In this document: piece by piece, positions 1 to 8,178 of the stretch
Layout: each line of letters opens with the position of its first letter
Position numbering within the stretch: position 1 is the stretch's first letter
Assembly (NCBI GenBank): GCA_030623035.1
Contig: JAUXFK010000012.1
Coordinates: 1-22,195, forward strand
From: Deltaproteobacteria bacterium
GTDB lineage: Bacteria > Desulfobacterota > UBA8473
Length of the DNA: 22,195 nt
Direction of reading: 5' to 3'
Made by a program: the position numbers and the translations under genes
Notes under the pieces: model-generated
The model's database searches: none
Told to the model about the DNA's origin: nothing
The model's input: only the letters and a program-made list of their open reading frames with translations

Positions 1-1
1 A

Positions 2-370
2 ACAACCGGCGGGCAAATGGCTCCCACAACACTGCTCAATCAGGTAACAACAACCACGCCGGAGGGAAGGAATCCCAAGGCCCATGGCTACCCCATTCAC
101 ATCCCGGAAATGCTGGCCACGATTAAAGGAGTTGCGTACAGCGCCCGTAGTGCGCTAAACAACTTTGCCAATTACCAGCGCACTAAGAAGTATGTAAAGG
201 CAGCGTTTCAAAAGCAGATAGATGGGGTTGGACTGAGTTTTGTAGAGGTATTAACAACCTGTCCGGTTAACTGGCGTATGGAACCATTGAAGGCAATGAA
301 ATGGATGGGAGAAGAAGTCATAGCCGAGTATCCCCTGGGTGAATTTAAGAATGTAGACTCTATAGAATGA
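2..370 (+). CDS. 2-oxoacid:ferredoxin oxidoreductase beta subunit, 3' end (KorB/VorB-like)
   Basis: This is the C-terminal 122 residues of the thiamine-diphosphate-binding beta subunit of a 2-oxoacid:ferredoxin oxidoreductase; the start lies left of the window and the frame is open from base 2. The first residues read TTGGQMAPTT, the conserved GGQMAPTT loop after the TPP/Mg site, and the segment CPVNW near residue 85 corresponds to the CPTNW motif of the family. The C-terminal WMGEEVIAEYPLGEFK resembles branched-chain or 2-oxoglutarate enzymes (VorB/KorB) more than pyruvate enzymes. The family oxidatively decarboxylates a 2-oxoacid to an acyl-CoA and reduces ferredoxin in the cytoplasm. The gamma subunit follows after 30 bp, so this is one operon and the alpha subunit should lie upstream. 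The substrate cannot be fixed from this fragment. Confidence 0.9.
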   Translation, partial: TTGGQMAPTTLLNQVTTTTPEGRNPKAHGYPIHIPEMLATIKGVAYSARSALNNFANYQRTKKYVKAAFQKQIDGVGLSFVEVLTTCPVNWRMEPLKAMKWMGEEVIAEYPLGEFKNVDSIE

Positions 371-400
371 AAACAGGAAATCGGTTTTTTAGGAGGAAAT

Positions 401-961
401 ATGGAGCACAAACAAAATGGTAAAGGAGAATTACTCATAGCCGGAGTCGGAGGATGGGGTATTGTAACTTTAGGAGATATGCTGGCCAAAGCTGCCCTCA
501 AAGAATATGAAAATGTTGCATGGTTTCCAAGTTATGCAACGATGATGCGCGGGGGTGATAGCGAGTGCTGTGTCATGTTTTCCCATGAAAGGATATCATC
601 GCCGGTAATATACAAAAGCCTCGGTGTAATGATCCTGGGGGCATTGAGAATCGATACGTTTAAAGACAGAGTGAAACCAGGTGGACTGATGTTGATAGAG
701 ACAACCGGTATAACCGAAGAAAATAAGGTAAAAAAAGACGACGCAGATGTCAGGTATGTTGCCGCAATGGATACGGCAACAAAACTGGGCAGCATAAGGA
801 ACGCCAATCTGGTTATGCTGGGTGCCTATGTGGGTGCAACAGGATTGATAACAAAAGAGTCCATCCTTAATGAGATCTCTCTCAGATTCGCCAAAAAAGG
901 AGGCGATAAGGTCATTTCAGCTTGCAAAGAGGCCTTTAATGCAGGGTTGGAACTCGTATAA
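401..961 (+). CDS. 2-oxoacid:ferredoxin oxidoreductase gamma subunit
   Basis: A 186-residue gamma subunit (POR_N/KorC-type Rossmann-like domain). The N-terminal GVGGWGIVTLGDMLAKAA (about residues 16-33) is the glycine-rich GxGGxGxxxxG motif of this family. It is followed by VAWFPSYATMMRGGDSECC, matching the conserved SYGPExRGG segment that contacts the other subunits. A perfect AGGAGG at 391-396 stands 4 bases before the ATG, which fixes the start. It acts with the alpha and beta subunits in CoA-dependent oxidative decarboxylation of 2-oxoacids. It is the last gene of its operon, since a strong hairpin lies 10 bp after the stop. The length is normal for a separate gamma subunit. Whether the enzyme is KorC, VorC or another specificity is open. 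Confidence 0.9.
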   Translation: MEHKQNGKGELLIAGVGGWGIVTLGDMLAKAALKEYENVAWFPSYATMMRGGDSECCVMFSHERISSPVIYKSLGVMILGALRIDTFKDRVKPGGLMLIETTGITEENKVKKDDADVRYVAAMDTATKLGSIRNANLVMLGAYVGATGLITKESILNEISLRFAKKGGDKVISACKEAFNAGLELV

Positions 962-971
962 TAAGATTAAG

Positions 972-1005
972 CAGGAAGGCGGTTTTTTTAAAAACCGCCT
1001 TCCTG
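972..1005. terminator. Bidirectional intrinsic terminator between convergent operons
   Basis: An 11-bp GC-rich stem (972-982 with 995-1005, CAGGAAGGCGG/CCGCCTTCCTG) is extended by T983-987 pairing with A990-994. The run of T on one side and of A on the other supplies a U tract in either direction. It sits 10 bp after the gamma-subunit stop and 9 bp beyond the stop of the converging corC-like gene, so it probably ends both transcripts. Confidence 0.85.
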
Positions 1006-1014
1006 TTATTAAGA

Positions 1015-2301
1015 TCAAGACGATGTCGAATCCTCTTGTTCCGGGCTTTCAATCTCCTCTTTTTTAATCCGTACCTTTCCGATCGATCGATCTTCAACTG
1101 TAGATATCTTGATCTTATATGAGCTTACAGTCAACTCCTCACCCTCTTCTGGAATCCTTTCCATTTCCTTCAAGATAAGGGCTCCCAGTGTAGGATTATC
1201 CTCTTCCGGCAAACTGATATTAAGTAATCTATTAATATCCCTAATCTTCACGTTACTATCAATAAGGATTGAACCGTCCTTTTGTATAACATAGGGACTC
1301 TTTATCAGATCAGTCTCATCATAGATTTCACCTATAATCTCTTCGATGATGTCTTCCATGGCCACGATTCCCCTAATATCCCCGTATTCGTTAACCACAA
1401 AGGCCATGTGAACCCTCTCTTTCTGGAAATCCAAAAGCTGGGTGTAAATGATTTTTGTCTCAGGTACAAAGAGGGGTTGGTGGAGTATGCCTTTAATTGC
1501 AAAATCAGGTTTATTTTTAGTCTTAAAAAAATCCTTGACATGAACATAGCCAAGCATGTTATTTATTTCACTGTCATAAACCGGATATCGAGAGAATGCA
1601 TTCTCTGTAATTACCTTTTCTATTTCATCTAATCCCATACCTATCTCAACAGAAACAACGTCTTTTATAGGAACCATCACATCTTCAACAGTCAAATCCG
1701 TCAAATCAAAGATGCCCGCAAGCATCCTTCCTTTTTTCGGTTCAAATGCCCCTTCTTCCTCTCCCGCCTCTATTATCGATTCAATCTCCTCTTCAGTTAT
1801 AGGAGACCAGCGAGATTTTCCCCTCTGCCCAGTGCTAAGCAATATTATACGCGAGATCTTTGAGGTAACCCAGACAATCGGTGAAAAAACAAGCATGAAA
1901 AAACGGACGGGATATATAGCCACTAAAGAAAATTTCAATGCATTATAAGCCGCATATGTCTTAGGAGTAATCTCGGAGAAGATTAAAAACAGAAAAGTCA
2001 TGACTACGGCTGCAATTAACATCCCTTCTTTTCCAAAAAAAGAAATGGCAATACCTGTAGCCAATGCTGTACCTGCGACATTGGCTATATTACTCCCTAC
2101 CAAAATAGTCCCAATGAGTTGGTCCGGCTCCTTCAATATTTTTTCAATCCCTTCCCCTATAACCGGATTATCTTTGCTTAGCTGTTTTACCCGTAATTTA
2201 CCCAATGATAGAAAGGCAGTTTCTGCGCCAGAAAAAAACGCCGCACAGACAAGAAAAAAAACAACCAAAAGATACATTAATAAATCATGGGCACTTTCCA
2301 T
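1015..2301 (-). CDS. CNNM/CBS-domain membrane protein (HlyC/CorC family)
   Basis: A 428-residue protein of the CNNM (DUF21) family, bacterial relatives of CorC/MpfA/HlyC that are linked to magnesium and other cation export or homeostasis. The N-terminal DUF21 region (about 1-190) opens with a membrane segment and carries FFSGAETAFLSL, the family hallmark with its conserved SGxExA. Two CBS domains follow (about 205-265 and 270-330; VEDVMVPIKDVVSVE, GIVAMEDIIEEIIGEI), then a C-terminal CorC/HlyC transporter-associated domain containing GSILIDSNVKIRDINRLL. GGGGAGG lies just upstream of the ATG (about 2305-2313), supporting the start. It is the last gene of the minus-strand run and ends at the shared terminator. 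A 158-bp gap with a hairpin separates it from the upstream ligase gene, so it may have its own promoter. The cation is not predictable here. Confidence 0.9.
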   Translation of the reverse strand: MESAHDLLMYLLVVFFLVCAAFFSGAETAFLSLGKLRVKQLSKDNPVIGEGIEKILKEPDQLIGTILVGSNIANVAGTALATGIAISFFGKEGMLIAAVVMTFLFLIFSEITPKTYAAYNALKFSLVAIYPVRFFMLVFSPIVWVTSKISRIILLSTGQRGKSRWSPITEEEIESIIEAGEEEGAFEPKKGRMLAGIFDLTDLTVEDVMVPIKDVVSVEIGMGLDEIEKVITENAFSRYPVYDSEINNMLGYVHVKDFFKTKNKPDFAIKGILHQPLFVPETKIIYTQLLDFQKERVHMAFVVNEYGDIRGIVAMEDIIEEIIGEIYDETDLIKSPYVIQKDGSILIDSNVKIRDINRLLNISLPEEDNPTLGALILKEMERIPEEGEELTVSSYKIKISTVEDRSIGKVRIKKEEIESPEQEDSTSS

Positions 2302-2408
2302 TTAACCTCCCCTTTGCTTTTTCAGCACTGCTTATTGTCAGTGCCATAAAAAAGGCACCCCTCTTTGCATGGTTTAATAAAGGTATTACCATCCTTAATT
2401 CAAGAGAC

Positions 2409-2443
2409 TTATGGCTAAACATTTAAGGCATGCTTAGCCATAA
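2409..2443. other. Perfect 10-bp inverted repeat in the ligase-corC gap
   Basis: TTATGGCTAA (2409-2418) and TTAGCCATAA (2434-2443) are exact reverse complements around a 15-base loop, 17 bp after the acyl-CoA ligase stop on the minus strand. No clear U tract follows, so it is not a textbook terminator. It could be a Rho-assisted end, an mRNA-stabilising hairpin or a protein-binding site for the corC-like gene. A weaker GTGCC/GGCAC repeat sits at about 2341-2358. Confidence 0.4.
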
Positions 2444-2459
2444 TTAGTTCACGGCTACT

Positions 2460-4019
2460 TCAAGAAACCCTTCTATCATATCCTTCCCAGTATTTTTCTC
2501 TCAGTTCTTTCTTCAAAACCTTGCCAATAGGATTTCTCGGCAAAGAATCTGCAAACTCAACGGACTTGGGTTTCTTATAACTCGCCATATTCTCCTTGCA
2601 AAAATCAATGATATCCTGTTCGGAAGCCTTATGCCCCTCTTTCAATACCACAAACGCCTTTACTGTCTCCCCCCATTGCGCATCAGGAACTCCTATTACC
2701 GCTGCATCTAATACAGAGGGGTGAGTATAGAGAACCTCCTCGACCTCTCGCGGGTAGATATTCTCACCTCCACTTATGATCATATCCTTCTTCCTGTCAA
2801 CGATAAATATATACCCTTCTTCATCGATTGTTGCAATATCACCGGTATGCAGCCAACCGTCTCTGATGGCCTCTTCCGTCTCTCTTGGAAGCTTCCAGTA
2901 CCCTTTCATCACGTTATCGCCCCTTACAATGATTTCCCCTACTTTACCCGGTTCTACATCAATAGCCTGTTTATTTACCACCCTTGCCTCCACATTAAAT
3001 ATCTCTTTACCACAGGAAGCAAGTCTCTTCGTATTTACCCCAGGCCCCTCTACTATATGATCTTCAGGCCTGAGGATGGACACTCCGGGGCTTGCCTCTG
3101 TAAGGCCGTACGACTGATATATATCACACTTAAATGTCTCTATCGTCTTTTTAACCAGGGTAACCGGCATGGGAGAAGCCCCGTAGGCAAATATCCTTAA
3201 ACTGCTGAAATTATAATTCCCTGGATGCTTTTCCATGTGCTGCAATAAAAAGTTAATCATTGCAGGAACACCACCGGTAACGGTAACCTTCTCTTTCTCA
3301 ATAGCATCCAGAAAAGACCCGGGGTCAAAACTTCTTTGTATAACGAGTGTACCCCCTATGTACAGGGTTATCAGGGCATATTCAGCACCTGTGTGAAAGT
3401 AGGGAATGCTACTCAGGAATATATCGTCTTTGTCTAATTTAAAATCAATGATCCTTGACATATACATTGAGATCAAGTTTTTGTGGGTCAGCATAACCCC
3501 TTTTGGCTTTCCCGTAGTGCCGCTGGTATACATCTGGACGGCTATCTCATCATCATCTATCCTTATCTGTGGAACTTCAATGGGAAACTCTGCAATGAGT
3601 CCTTCATAAGCATCCATACCTGAAATAGCCCCATCAATACAGAAGAAGTATCTCACGGTCTTTAAATCCGGTTTGATAGAGTTTATTACTTCCAAAAACT
3701 CTCTGTTTATTATCATCACCTTAATTTCTGCATCATTTATTATGTATTCCAACTCTTTTCCTGCCAACCTGCAGTTTAAAGGTACAAATACCGCCCCTAT
3801 CTTGGGTACGGCAGTATAAAGCTCTATATATTGGGGGCATGGATGCTCTAAAAGACCAACCCTATCTCCCTTTCGAATCCCCTTTGATATTAGTCCATTT
3901 GCAAGCCTCTTTGCCCTGTATTCAATCTCTTTGTAAGAGAGTCTCTTTTCCTCAAAAACAACTGCAGTTTTATCCGGATATAGCTTGGCACTTCTCCTCA
4001 GAATATCCCCAAGCAGCAT
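2460..4019 (-). CDS. AMP-forming acyl-CoA ligase (long-chain/medium-chain fatty acid type)
   Basis: A 519-residue adenylate-forming enzyme that would activate a carboxylic acid to its CoA thioester through an acyl-AMP intermediate in the cytoplasm. The P-loop-like A3 motif YTSGTTGKPKGVMLTHK lies at residues 164-180. YQSYGLTEASPG is the A5 motif. GWLHTGDIATIDEEGYIFI and DRKKDMIISGGENIYP are A7/A8, and PIGKVLKKELR near residue 500 carries the catalytic A10 lysine. Length and motifs fit the FadD/caiC-like group rather than acetyl-CoA synthetase (about 650 aa). GGGAGG upstream of the ATG fits the chosen start. The mutase gene lies 30 bp upstream in the same direction, so co-transcription is likely and the ligase may make or recycle the mutase's acyl-CoA. 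The acyl group cannot be read from sequence. Confidence 0.9.
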   Translation of the reverse strand: MLLGDILRRSAKLYPDKTAVVFEEKRLSYKEIEYRAKRLANGLISKGIRKGDRVGLLEHPCPQYIELYTAVPKIGAVFVPLNCRLAGKELEYIINDAEIKVMIINREFLEVINSIKPDLKTVRYFFCIDGAISGMDAYEGLIAEFPIEVPQIRIDDDEIAVQMYTSGTTGKPKGVMLTHKNLISMYMSRIIDFKLDKDDIFLSSIPYFHTGAEYALITLYIGGTLVIQRSFDPGSFLDAIEKEKVTVTGGVPAMINFLLQHMEKHPGNYNFSSLRIFAYGASPMPVTLVKKTIETFKCDIYQSYGLTEASPGVSILRPEDHIVEGPGVNTKRLASCGKEIFNVEARVVNKQAIDVEPGKVGEIIVRGDNVMKGYWKLPRETEEAIRDGWLHTGDIATIDEEGYIFIVDRKKDMIISGGENIYPREVEEVLYTHPSVLDAAVIGVPDAQWGETVKAFVVLKEGHKASEQDIIDFCKENMASYKKPKSVEFADSLPRNPIGKVLKKELREKYWEGYDRRVS

Positions 4020-4049
4020 CTCGATCCTCCCTTTCTTTTAACAGGGTTT

Positions 4050-5789
4050 CTAAATGAAGGTATCCAGGGTCCATTCACCAAAGACATCCCTTAGAACATC
4101 ACACTGTTCCTGAAGGGATGCATACTCCTTTGCCAGTTGAATAAAAAGGGGCATCAGATTTTCCTCTTCTTTTTTCGCAGCCTTCTCCAGTTCCAAGAGG
4201 AGCCTCTTTACTTCACGGTTGTTTCTATTACGCTTCACTTCAGCCAGATTCGCTTTCTGGAACTCTTCTGCCCTCTGCCTCCTCTCCGGCAAATAAGGAT
4301 GCTCAACTATCTTACTTGTAGTAACATCCAGTTCATGCTCCCCCATAAAGCAATTCACGCCTACAATCAAATCTTCCCCTCTTTCAATCCTGGACTGGCG
4401 TTCAGCTGCACTCCTTGCAATCTCACGCTGCATATAGCCCATCTCTATAGCAGATACAGCACCACCCATCTCTTGTATCTTTTCAAGCTCTCTTTCAACA
4501 GCATCCTCTATCTCATCGGTCAGAGACTCAATGTAGTATGAACCTGCCATGGGGTCTGAAACCTCACATAATTTTGCCTCGTACATCAATATCCTCATCG
4601 CATCTTCAGCAAGCTGCCTTGCCTCTAAACTCCACCCTAAACCGAGGGGCTCATCATACGGAGGGAAAACACCCGGGGCGCCGCTTGAAAGAGCACCGGC
4701 TATTGCCCCAACAATAGTACGGGTAAGGTTGTTAAGAGCACGCTGCTTAGTCGTACTGCTGCAACCGACATGGGCTGTACCAGGAGAACGAATCCTCATA
4801 CTGTTTTTATTCGTTGCTCCAAACCTCTCCTTTAAAATCCTGGCCCACATCCGACGAGATGCCCTGTGAAAGGCGATCTCCTTGAAGAACTCCATGCTGC
4901 CGCCAAAACCGTTAAAAGTAAACTTAGGCGCAAAAGAATCAATACCAAGTCCTGCATTTACCCCCTCTTGCAAATAAGCAATACCATTCGCCATACTAAA
5001 GGCCAGATCTTGTACCCTCGTAGCCCCGCCTTCGCGAATATGAACACCTCCGATACTCGTTATGTTAAGATTAGGGAGATTCTCAGTAAAGAACACCAGG
5101 CTGTCTCTGAACATCCTCATTGAAGGTCTTGGCGGAAATATATAAGTACCTCTTGATATGAACTCCTTTAAGATGTCATTCTGGGGTGTCCCCCTTAGTT
5201 TGTCCATAGTGATACCCCGTTTTTCAGCAAGGGCAATATACATTGCAACCAGGATATTTGCCGGGGCGTTTATAGTCATGTTTGTTGAGATAGAATCCAG
5301 ATCCCTTTCCCCTGTAAACGCCTCAAAGATAACCTCAAAGTCCCTCAATGTATCGATTGCCACACCGACTTTACCCACCTCACCTTCAACCAGTTCATTG
5401 TCGGAATCGTATCCACATTGAGTAGGAAGATCCAATGCAAAGTTAGGGCCACCGGAAAAACCCAGATCCTGCATCTGTTTATAATAGTCCCTTGTATCCT
5501 CTGCAGAGCCATATCCTGAATATAGCCCTGCCCTCTTAAGACCCACAGGCTGAGCCCCCCTGTAGACCGGGGGAACAAGACGCACAGGATAAGTCGCGGC
5601 TGTGTATGGATATTGACCGGGAAACCCAACATCCTCTAGAAAGTTAAAATCCTCTCTTCTATCTAAAGGAGTATAAAACTCTGTTGGATTCTTATCCATC
5701 ATAAATCTCTTGGCTGTTGGGGTGAGCGCATTCTCTTCCCATTCTCCTTTTTTCTTTCTTATTTCATCCAACGACTCTCTGTTTTTCAT
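4050..5789 (-). CDS. Cobalamin-dependent acyl-CoA mutase large (catalytic) subunit, methylmalonyl-CoA mutase family
   Basis: A 579-residue TIM-barrel subunit of the methylmalonyl-CoA mutase family, lacking the C-terminal B12-binding domain, which must come from a separate small subunit not in this window. I chose the ATG at 5789 because AAGGAGG (5800-5806) is 10 bases before it; the ATG at 5798 is only one base from that site. Family blocks: DLPTQCGYDSD, EGEVGKVGVAIDT, MTINAPA, QNDILKEF, GTYIFPPRPSMR, GGVHIREGGAT and SPGTAHVGCSS. Aligned by eye to the Propionibacterium enzyme, the substrate residues Tyr89, Arg207 and His244 correspond to Tyr90, Arg213 and His250, which favours a carboxylated substrate such as methylmalonyl-CoA. 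Unusually, the YPTMYxxRxWTxRQ block is replaced by YPVRLVPPVYRGAQPVGLKR with extra residues, and the Tyr before the catalytic His is Val249. It may therefore use another alkylmalonyl- or succinyl-type CoA. Confidence 0.88.
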   Translation of the reverse strand: MKNRESLDEIRKKKGEWEENALTPTAKRFMMDKNPTEFYTPLDRREDFNFLEDVGFPGQYPYTAATYPVRLVPPVYRGAQPVGLKRAGLYSGYGSAEDTRDYYKQMQDLGFSGGPNFALDLPTQCGYDSDNELVEGEVGKVGVAIDTLRDFEVIFEAFTGERDLDSISTNMTINAPANILVAMYIALAEKRGITMDKLRGTPQNDILKEFISRGTYIFPPRPSMRMFRDSLVFFTENLPNLNITSIGGVHIREGGATRVQDLAFSMANGIAYLQEGVNAGLGIDSFAPKFTFNGFGGSMEFFKEIAFHRASRRMWARILKERFGATNKNSMRIRSPGTAHVGCSSTTKQRALNNLTRTIVGAIAGALSSGAPGVFPPYDEPLGLGWSLEARQLAEDAMRILMYEAKLCEVSDPMAGSYYIESLTDEIEDAVERELEKIQEMGGAVSAIEMGYMQREIARSAAERQSRIERGEDLIVGVNCFMGEHELDVTTSKIVEHPYLPERRQRAEEFQKANLAEVKRNRNNREVKRLLLELEKAAKKEEENLMPLFIQLAKEYASLQEQCDVLRDVFGEWTLDTFI

Positions 5790-5834
5790 AATAAACATGC
5801 CTCCTTCTATGTTAAATTAAATTCGCGCCTTTCT

Positions 5835-6497
5835 TTACACCTTTATTTGTCCTCGCAGGTCCTGAATCGCTCTCTTATAATCGTTCGCAGAAAATACAGC
5901 CGTTCCAGTAACAAAGACATTTGCACCGGCTTTTGCAACCTGTGCTATGTTGTCCTGGCTAATCCCCCCATCGGCCTCTATGTCTATTTGAAGACCCCTT
6001 TCATCTATCATCTTTCGCAACTTTTGTACTTTGTTAATCAATCCGGAAATAAACTTCTGCCCTTTGAAGCCGGGATTGACCATCAATAAAGTCACCATGT
6101 CTATATCCTCTATAATACCCTCAAGAACAGATAAAGGAGTGGCCGGGTTAAGGCATACCCCTGCTTTGCATCCTCCCTTTTTTATACACTGTATTGTATA
6201 ATGCAAATGGCTGCATACCTCAACGGATACAACCATTATATCCGCACCAGCCTCTGAAAACGGCTCGATGAATCCGTCCGGATTATCAATCATAAGGTGT
6301 ACATCTAAGGGGAGCTTTGTAATGCTTCGTATTGCAGACACAAAAACAGGGCCAAGGGTTATCATAGGAGCAAAATGTCCGTCCATTACGTCAATATGGA
6401 GCCAATCAGCGCCACCCTCCTCCACTTTTTTAATCTCCTCTGCCAGCCTGGTTAAGTCTGCTGACAGAATAGACGGGGCAAGCTTTTTATTAGACAT
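5835..6497 (-). CDS. rpe: Ribulose-phosphate 3-epimerase (canonical copy)
   Basis: A 220-residue TIM barrel that interconverts D-ribulose 5-phosphate and D-xylulose 5-phosphate in the pentose phosphate pathway. APSILSAD at residues 7-14 is the family signature. All four usual metal ligands are present: His34 and Asp36 (HIDVMDGHF), His67 (DVHLMI) and Asp176 (ADGGIS), and MVNPGF(K)GQKF is the phosphate-side loop. The usual TxHxE segment reads VSVEVCSHLHYTI, so that local histidine is missing although it is not a metal ligand. AAGGAG lies about 15 bases before the ATG. It lies 45 bp upstream of the mutase gene and 89 bp downstream of selA on the same strand. A second, more divergent copy occurs 5.4 kb away (11848-12486), so this one is probably the housekeeping enzyme. 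Confidence 0.93.
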   Translation of the reverse strand: MSNKKLAPSILSADLTRLAEEIKKVEEGGADWLHIDVMDGHFAPMITLGPVFVSAIRSITKLPLDVHLMIDNPDGFIEPFSEAGADIMVVSVEVCSHLHYTIQCIKKGGCKAGVCLNPATPLSVLEGIIEDIDMVTLLMVNPGFKGQKFISGLINKVQKLRKMIDERGLQIDIEADGGISQDNIAQVAKAGANVFVTGTAVFSANDYKRAIQDLRGQIKV

Positions 6498-6586
6498 GAT
6501 TTCTAATCCTCTCCTTATCCAAAATCATTAAATCTATCTTCCTCAATCTCCACCGGGGAGATTGATATCCCTTCTCTTTCCAACCT

Positions 6587-8014
6587 TTATTTGCATGGGG
6601 GAGCAAATATGCTCTTTACCGCCTTCCCAATTATCTCTGCATCCCCTTTTTGAAGAGTTCGTACATCCAACAAAACCTGGTCATCATCTATCCTCGAGAT
6701 AACAGGTGGATTGTACCTCCTCAACCTCTCCTCCAGATTATCAACAGATATATAGACCGGTTTGATAGCTATTACCTTAGTAGGTAAGTCCTGCAAAGGA
6801 AGCGCCCCCCCACCTGCCCTGGATATATCATCCTTTATCTCAACATGGAAGCTATTATTTGTCTTATCCCTTAACCGACGATACAGGCTTTTTGCCCTCT
6901 TTTCAATCTCTACCAAAGGCAGGGTCAACATCCGAAGGGTGGGTATCCTTTCAACTACAGACTCTCCTTCCATATAGAGATGAAGGGTACTCTCCAAAGC
7001 AGCGAGTGTGAGTTTGTCTATTCTAAGGGCTCGGTTAATTGGATTCTTCCTAATCCTTTCGATTATCTTTTCTTTCCCAAGGATTATTCCTGCCTGTGGA
7101 CCTCCCAGAAGTTTATCTCCACTAAAAGTAACAACGTCAACACCTGACTGAATTGCCTCTTGGACAGTCGGTTCTCTCGTCAAACCAAACTTCCCCAGCT
7201 CTATAAAACAACCGCTACCAAGGTCCTCCATTACCGGCAGAGAATACTCTCTTCCCAGGTCCACCAGTTCTTCCAGTTTAACCTCAGATGTAAACCCGAT
7301 GATTTGAAAATTACTCGTATGGACTTTTAAAAGCAAGGCCGTTTGATCATTTATCGCTCTTTTGTAGTCTATCAAATGGGTCTTATTGGTTGTGCCAACC
7401 TCTATTAGTTTAGCGCCGCTTTCTCTCATCACATCGGGTATTCTAAAAGACCCTCCGATCTCTACCAACTGGCCTCTAGAAACGATAACCTCCAGATTAC
7501 TTGCTATGGAATTGAGCGCTATTAGGACAGCTCCGGCATTGTTGTTCACTACCAATGCTGCCTCAGCACCTGTCAGCTCGCATAGAATATCCTCTACATG
7601 AGTGTATCGGGAACCTCTTTTGCCTTGTTCCAGATTATATTCAAGATTGGAAAAACTCGAGGCAATCTTTTCCATATTTTTCAAGATTTCGTGGTTTAAC
7701 AAAGACCTCCCCAAATTGGTATGCACAATAATCCCTGTAGCATTAATCACCCTCTTTAAACTCATCTGCCCACAAGCAGATATCCTCTCTGATATCTTTT
7801 TGGAAAAGCACTCCAGATTTAAACAATCATCGGATAATAAATTGCGATCACAAGAGAGTATCACTTTTCTTTCTTCTTCCACTACCTGTTGGGTCATCTT
7901 AACTACCAGCCAGCGAGGATATTCTCCAAGGAGATTTACTACTCGTTCATGTTGCAATATCTTATCAACAGAGGGCAGCAGCCTTAAAAAACGCTGCCGA
8001 TCTTTCTCTTCCAT
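6587..8014 (-). CDS. selA: L-seryl-tRNA(Sec) selenium transferase SelA
   Basis: A 475-residue PLP enzyme of fold type I that converts seryl-tRNA(Sec) to selenocysteinyl-tRNA(Sec) using selenophosphate, in the cytoplasm. The PLP lysine is Lys301 in FSGDKLLGGPQAGII. The N-terminal RVINATGIIVHTNLGRSLL (about 88-106) and NLEYNLEQGKRGSRYTH (about 123-139) are hallmark SelA blocks, and EAALVVNNNAGAVLIALN is the cofactor-contact segment. Full length compares well with the Escherichia coli protein (about 463 aa), and the N-terminal helical tRNA-binding extension is present. The start is preceded by a G-rich GGGGG site. Its presence implies a selenocysteine-using organism, but selB, selC and selD are not in the window, although selB often lies beside selA. 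A 164-bp gap separates it from the ecfT stop, so it may start a new transcript. Confidence 0.95.
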   Translation of the reverse strand: MEEKDRQRFLRLLPSVDKILQHERVVNLLGEYPRWLVVKMTQQVVEEERKVILSCDRNLLSDDCLNLECFSKKISERISACGQMSLKRVINATGIIVHTNLGRSLLNHEILKNMEKIASSFSNLEYNLEQGKRGSRYTHVEDILCELTGAEAALVVNNNAGAVLIALNSIASNLEVIVSRGQLVEIGGSFRIPDVMRESGAKLIEVGTTNKTHLIDYKRAINDQTALLLKVHTSNFQIIGFTSEVKLEELVDLGREYSLPVMEDLGSGCFIELGKFGLTREPTVQEAIQSGVDVVTFSGDKLLGGPQAGIILGKEKIIERIRKNPINRALRIDKLTLAALESTLHLYMEGESVVERIPTLRMLTLPLVEIEKRAKSLYRRLRDKTNNSFHVEIKDDISRAGGGALPLQDLPTKVIAIKPVYISVDNLEERLRRYNPPVISRIDDDQVLLDVRTLQKGDAEIIGKAVKSIFAPPCK

Positions 8015-8178
8015 ATAACCCCCAAGATGGTAACTGTTTAGCCGAATAATGATTTGGATGGTCTTTGACGAACATATTTGAATTATTTTGTTAAAGATTC
8101 AAAGAGAGCGAAGCTAAAAATTGAAAATTGTTTGAGGGAGCTTGCGATAGAGTTATTTGCAATTTAGCGTAGTGCCCA
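8015..8178. other. Intergenic region between ecfT and selA
   Basis: 164 bp of AT-rich sequence without an ORF. It holds an interrupted near-palindrome: GAGCGAAGCT at about 8106-8115 faces GGGAGCTTGCGA at about 8138-8149 around an AAAATTGAAAATTG spacer. A promoter for selA would have to lie here on the minus strand, but I see no convincing -35/-10 pair. No riboswitch or RNA gene is evident. Confidence 0.4.

Noticed and set aside
5829..6497. Canonical rpe as a defective enzyme because the TxHxE segment lacks its His
   Set aside because: That residue is not a metal ligand; all four metal ligands and the signature loops are present.
8015..8178. Riboswitch upstream of selA or for the ECF operon
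   Set aside because: No conserved cobalamin, TPP, FMN or similar core could be recognised, and the gap is on the downstream side of the ECF genes.
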